Assembly: GCA_964418745.1 (NCBI GenBank)
Contig: CAYQMX010000002.1
Coordinates: 62,001 to 126,000 of the forward strand
Direction: 5' to 3'
DNA from: Scleromatobacter sp964418745
GTDB taxonomy: Bacteria; Pseudomonadota; Gammaproteobacteria; Burkholderiales; Burkholderiaceae_C
Length of the DNA: 64,000 bases
Shown: positions 62,253-64,000 of the stretch, piece after piece
Position numbering within the stretch: the stretch's first letter is position 1
Layout: the number at the start of each line of letters is the position of its first letter
Position numbers and translations under genes: made by a program
Notes under the pieces: generated by a model
Told to the model about the DNA's origin: nothing
The model's database searches: none
What the model saw: only the letters and a program-made list of their open reading frames with translations

Positions 62253-63533
62253 TCACTGCCGCAGCCAGTCGCGCACCTGCTCGAACACCGGCAGGCTCGA
62301 GAGCAGCTGCATGTGGTTTGTCTGCTCGAAGACGCGCGTGTGCCCGGGCGAGAACTTCAACGTGCGGCGGGCGAGCCGGTGCTTGCCGAGCGCGCTGGCC
62401 ACCGGCACCAGGCCATCGCCCAGGAGCCGGGCCTTGAGGTCGCCCTCGGTGGCCAGGGTCGCCGCGATCGCGTGGCAGCGCGGGCCCGCCGGCAGCGGCA
62501 CGGGCACGCGGCGGTCGGTGGAACTCTCGAAGCGGTCGCCGCCGACCCAGTCCTCGTCGATCAGGTTGCCGTGGCGCAGGTCGGTGATGCCGGCGCTGCG
62601 CAGCTTGGCCAGGCGCTCGAACGGGCCGGCATAGGGCGTCGCGCCGAGCAGCATGTGCACCCCCTGGCCGGCGCGCTCCAGCGGCGCGCCATGGTGCGGG
62701 GTGCCCAGGAAGACGAGGTCGTCGAGGCGGTCCGGCCAGGCGTGGCCGGCGGCGCGGCCGTAGTGCAGCGCGCTGCGGGCGAGCAGGCCGCCCATGCTGT
62801 GGCCGACGATGGCGAAGCGGGCGATCGGCCGCGGCCACTGGTCGAGCAGCTGCGCCAGCTGGCCGGCCAGCGCGCGGCCGTTGGTGGAGACGTGCAGGCC
62901 GCTGTCGTAGTGCAGGTAGACCGGCGTGAAGCCGAGCGCCTCGGCCAGCGCCGCACCGTGGTCGTGGCCGTTCGAGCGGCGCCATTGCAGGTCGTTCATG
63001 CACAGGCCGTGGACCAGCACCAGCAGCTTCTCGCCGGCCTGTGGCAGCGCTGCCGCCAGGGCCTCGCGTTGCAGGGGCAGCGCGCGCCCGCCCTGGCGGA
63101 ACGCCATGCCGATCGCGAGCGGATTGGCGGTGTTGGCGAGATGGTCGCCCAGGACGCCGTTGAGGGCGGCGAGGATGGCCTCGCGCTCGGGTGAAGGCAG
63201 CGCCGGCGGCCCGGCGCCGGGGCGCGGCGCCAGCACCGGCCCCAGCACGGACAGCAGGGCGTCCACGCTGCCACCCACCAGGCGCGTGACGCCGCGGATC
63301 GTCTTGTAGACGAAGCCGGTGATCCCGCTGGTGCGGCCGTCGGCCGGGCCGGGCAGGCCCGGCATGCTGGCGATGCGCGCGTGCATGGCCTCCACCAGGT
63401 CCGCCAGTCCGGTGGTGGCGTCGGTGGCCAGCTTCGCGGCGCCGCGCAGCGCGCGCGCGTGCGAGGCGGCCTCGGCGGCGCTGGGGCCGTCGTCTTCGCT
63501 GGGGGGAGGCGGCGCGGGTCTGGGCTTGGGCAT
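62253..63533 (-). CDS. Alpha/beta hydrolase (lipase/esterase-like)
   Basis: The 426-residue protein has an N-terminal helical region of about 165 residues, then an alpha/beta hydrolase domain. The oxyanion region is LLVLVHGLCMNDLQW, the nucleophile motif is IVGHSMGGLLAR, and a later Asp and His occur in LLGDGLVPVAS and TNHMQLL. There is no signal peptide. The substrate is likely an ester or lipid. The start is the first Met of the frame. It diverges from the hydroxyacyl-CoA dehydrogenase gene. Confidence 0.83.
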   Translation of the reverse strand: MPKPRPAPPPPSEDDGPSAAEAASHARALRGAAKLATDATTGLADLVEAMHARIASMPGLPGPADGRTSGITGFVYKTIRGVTRLVGGSVDALLSVLGPVLAPRPGAGPPALPSPEREAILAALNGVLGDHLANTANPLAIGMAFRQGGRALPLQREALAAALPQAGEKLLVLVHGLCMNDLQWRRSNGHDHGAALAEALGFTPVYLHYDSGLHVSTNGRALAGQLAQLLDQWPRPIARFAIVGHSMGGLLARSALHYGRAAGHAWPDRLDDLVFLGTPHHGAPLERAGQGVHMLLGATPYAGPFERLAKLRSAGITDLRHGNLIDEDWVGGDRFESSTDRRVPVPLPAGPRCHAIAATLATEGDLKARLLGDGLVPVASALGKHRLARRTLKFSPGHTRVFEQTNHMQLLSSLPVFEQVRDWLRQ

Positions 63534-63618
63534 GGGGGCTGGTCAGGGTGCGCGCGGTCGCGCGCTCGGTCCAGTGTGCCAGTACCCGGGCCCGCGGGCG
63601 GGCCGGCTCCCTGGAGTG

Positions 63619-63624
63619 GACAAT
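63619..63624 (+). promoter_or_regulatory. -10-like element directly before the last gene
   Basis: GACAAT is followed by seven bases and the ATG at 63632; no ribosome site is present. Confidence 0.35.
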
Positions 63625-63631
63625 CGAGTCC

Positions 63632-64000
63632 ATGAACGCACTTGACCTCCTCCGCAATCGACCCGTCGCCGTGATCGGCGCCGGCGTGATGGGCCTCGGC
63701 ATCGTGCAGGTGGCGCTGCTGGCCGGCCACCCCGTGCACCTGTACGACGTTCGCGATGGCGCCGCCGCCGCGGCCGCCGAACAGCTCCGGGCCACGCTGG
63801 GCAAGCTGGCCGACAAGGGCAAGCTGGCGCCCGCGGAGGTGGCGGCCGCGATCACGCGGCTGCGCATCGCGGCCGCGCTGGACGAACTGCACGACGCGGC
63901 GCTGGTGATCGAGGCGATCGTCGAGAACCTGGCGGTCAAGCAGGCGCTGATGCGCGACCTGGAGGCGATCGTCGCGCGCGACTGCGTGCTGGCGTCCAAT
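63632..64000 (+). CDS. 3-hydroxyacyl-CoA dehydrogenase, N-terminal part (cut by window end)
   Basis: The first 123 residues are visible. They include the Rossmann motif VAVIGAGVMGLGIVQVALLAGHPVHLYDV, with an acidic residue at the end of the second strand that selects NAD, and VIEAIVENLAVKQALMRDLE, the family's conserved E-x-V-E segment. It probably oxidises 3-hydroxybutyryl-CoA or longer substrates. The start has a -10-like GACAAT seven bases before it and no ribosome site. The rest lies beyond the window, so fusion to another domain cannot be excluded. Confidence 0.88.
   Translation, partial: MNALDLLRNRPVAVIGAGVMGLGIVQVALLAGHPVHLYDVRDGAAAAAAEQLRATLGKLADKGKLAPAEVAAAITRLRIAAALDELHDAALVIEAIVENLAVKQALMRDLEAIVARDCVLASN

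Overview
The window reads as chromosomal DNA of a very GC-rich betaproteobacterium, most likely Burkholderiales near Comamonadaceae or Rubrivivax/Leptothrix-type lineages. The reasons are an EF-P with Arg32 beside its rhamnosyltransferase EarP, a cyo-type quinol oxidase, the dapA-bamC order, and GC-rich intergenic repeats of a kind I associate with Comamonadaceae (at 34.5 kb). No transposase, integrase, phage gene, rRNA or CRISPR array is visible. The lineage is inferred from gene content, not from a search.

Layout. 0-14 kb: a small Ala/Ser-rich lipoprotein, then on the minus strand a methyltransferase, dapA and bamC. The topoisomerase IV genes parE and parC flank a GNAT acetyltransferase and a lytic transglycosylase. 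A minus-strand ridA-dsbB-amine oxidase operon, a GIY-YIG protein and an ArsR-type regulator follow. 14-17 kb: the DNA-uptake channel gene comEC. 17.3-27.5 kb: a five-gene cluster of circularly permuted ATP-grasp proteins, alpha-E proteins and transglutaminases, which belongs to a family set predicted to make or attach peptides but of unknown product. Between its fourth and fifth genes lie three tandem 65-bp repeats, each a complete 22-codon mini-ORF whose stop overlaps the next start.

27.5-34.5 kb: a membrane diguanylate cyclase, ETF-ubiquinone oxidoreductase, an SDR, two hotdog thioesterases, a PAS-LuxR regulator and a 3-oxoacid CoA-transferase, together suggesting acyl-CoA and ketone-body metabolism. 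34.5-47 kb: housekeeping genes pyrD, rpiA, mnmC, efp, earP, uvrC, pgsA, an HU gene, tRNA-Val, ppiD and tRNA-His. 47-50.6 kb: a GspE/PilB-like ATPase with an unusual N-terminus and a degenerate signalling protein.

50.6-64 kb: a Cyc2-like cytochrome-porin fusion followed by a di-haem cytochrome lipoprotein, an acyl-CoA dehydrogenase, a YXWGXW-repeat protein, cyoABCD, a beta-barrel outer-membrane gene with no ordinary start codon, an extended SDR, a lipase-like hydrolase and the start of a 3-hydroxyacyl-CoA dehydrogenase that runs off the end.

Across the window a -10-like hexamer sits 6-9 bases before the start codon of about nine genes that lack a Shine-Dalgarno sequence, which suggests frequent leaderless transcription. 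Short in-frame microsatellites occur in comEC and cyoD, and a longer 27-bp one in the YXWGXW gene.
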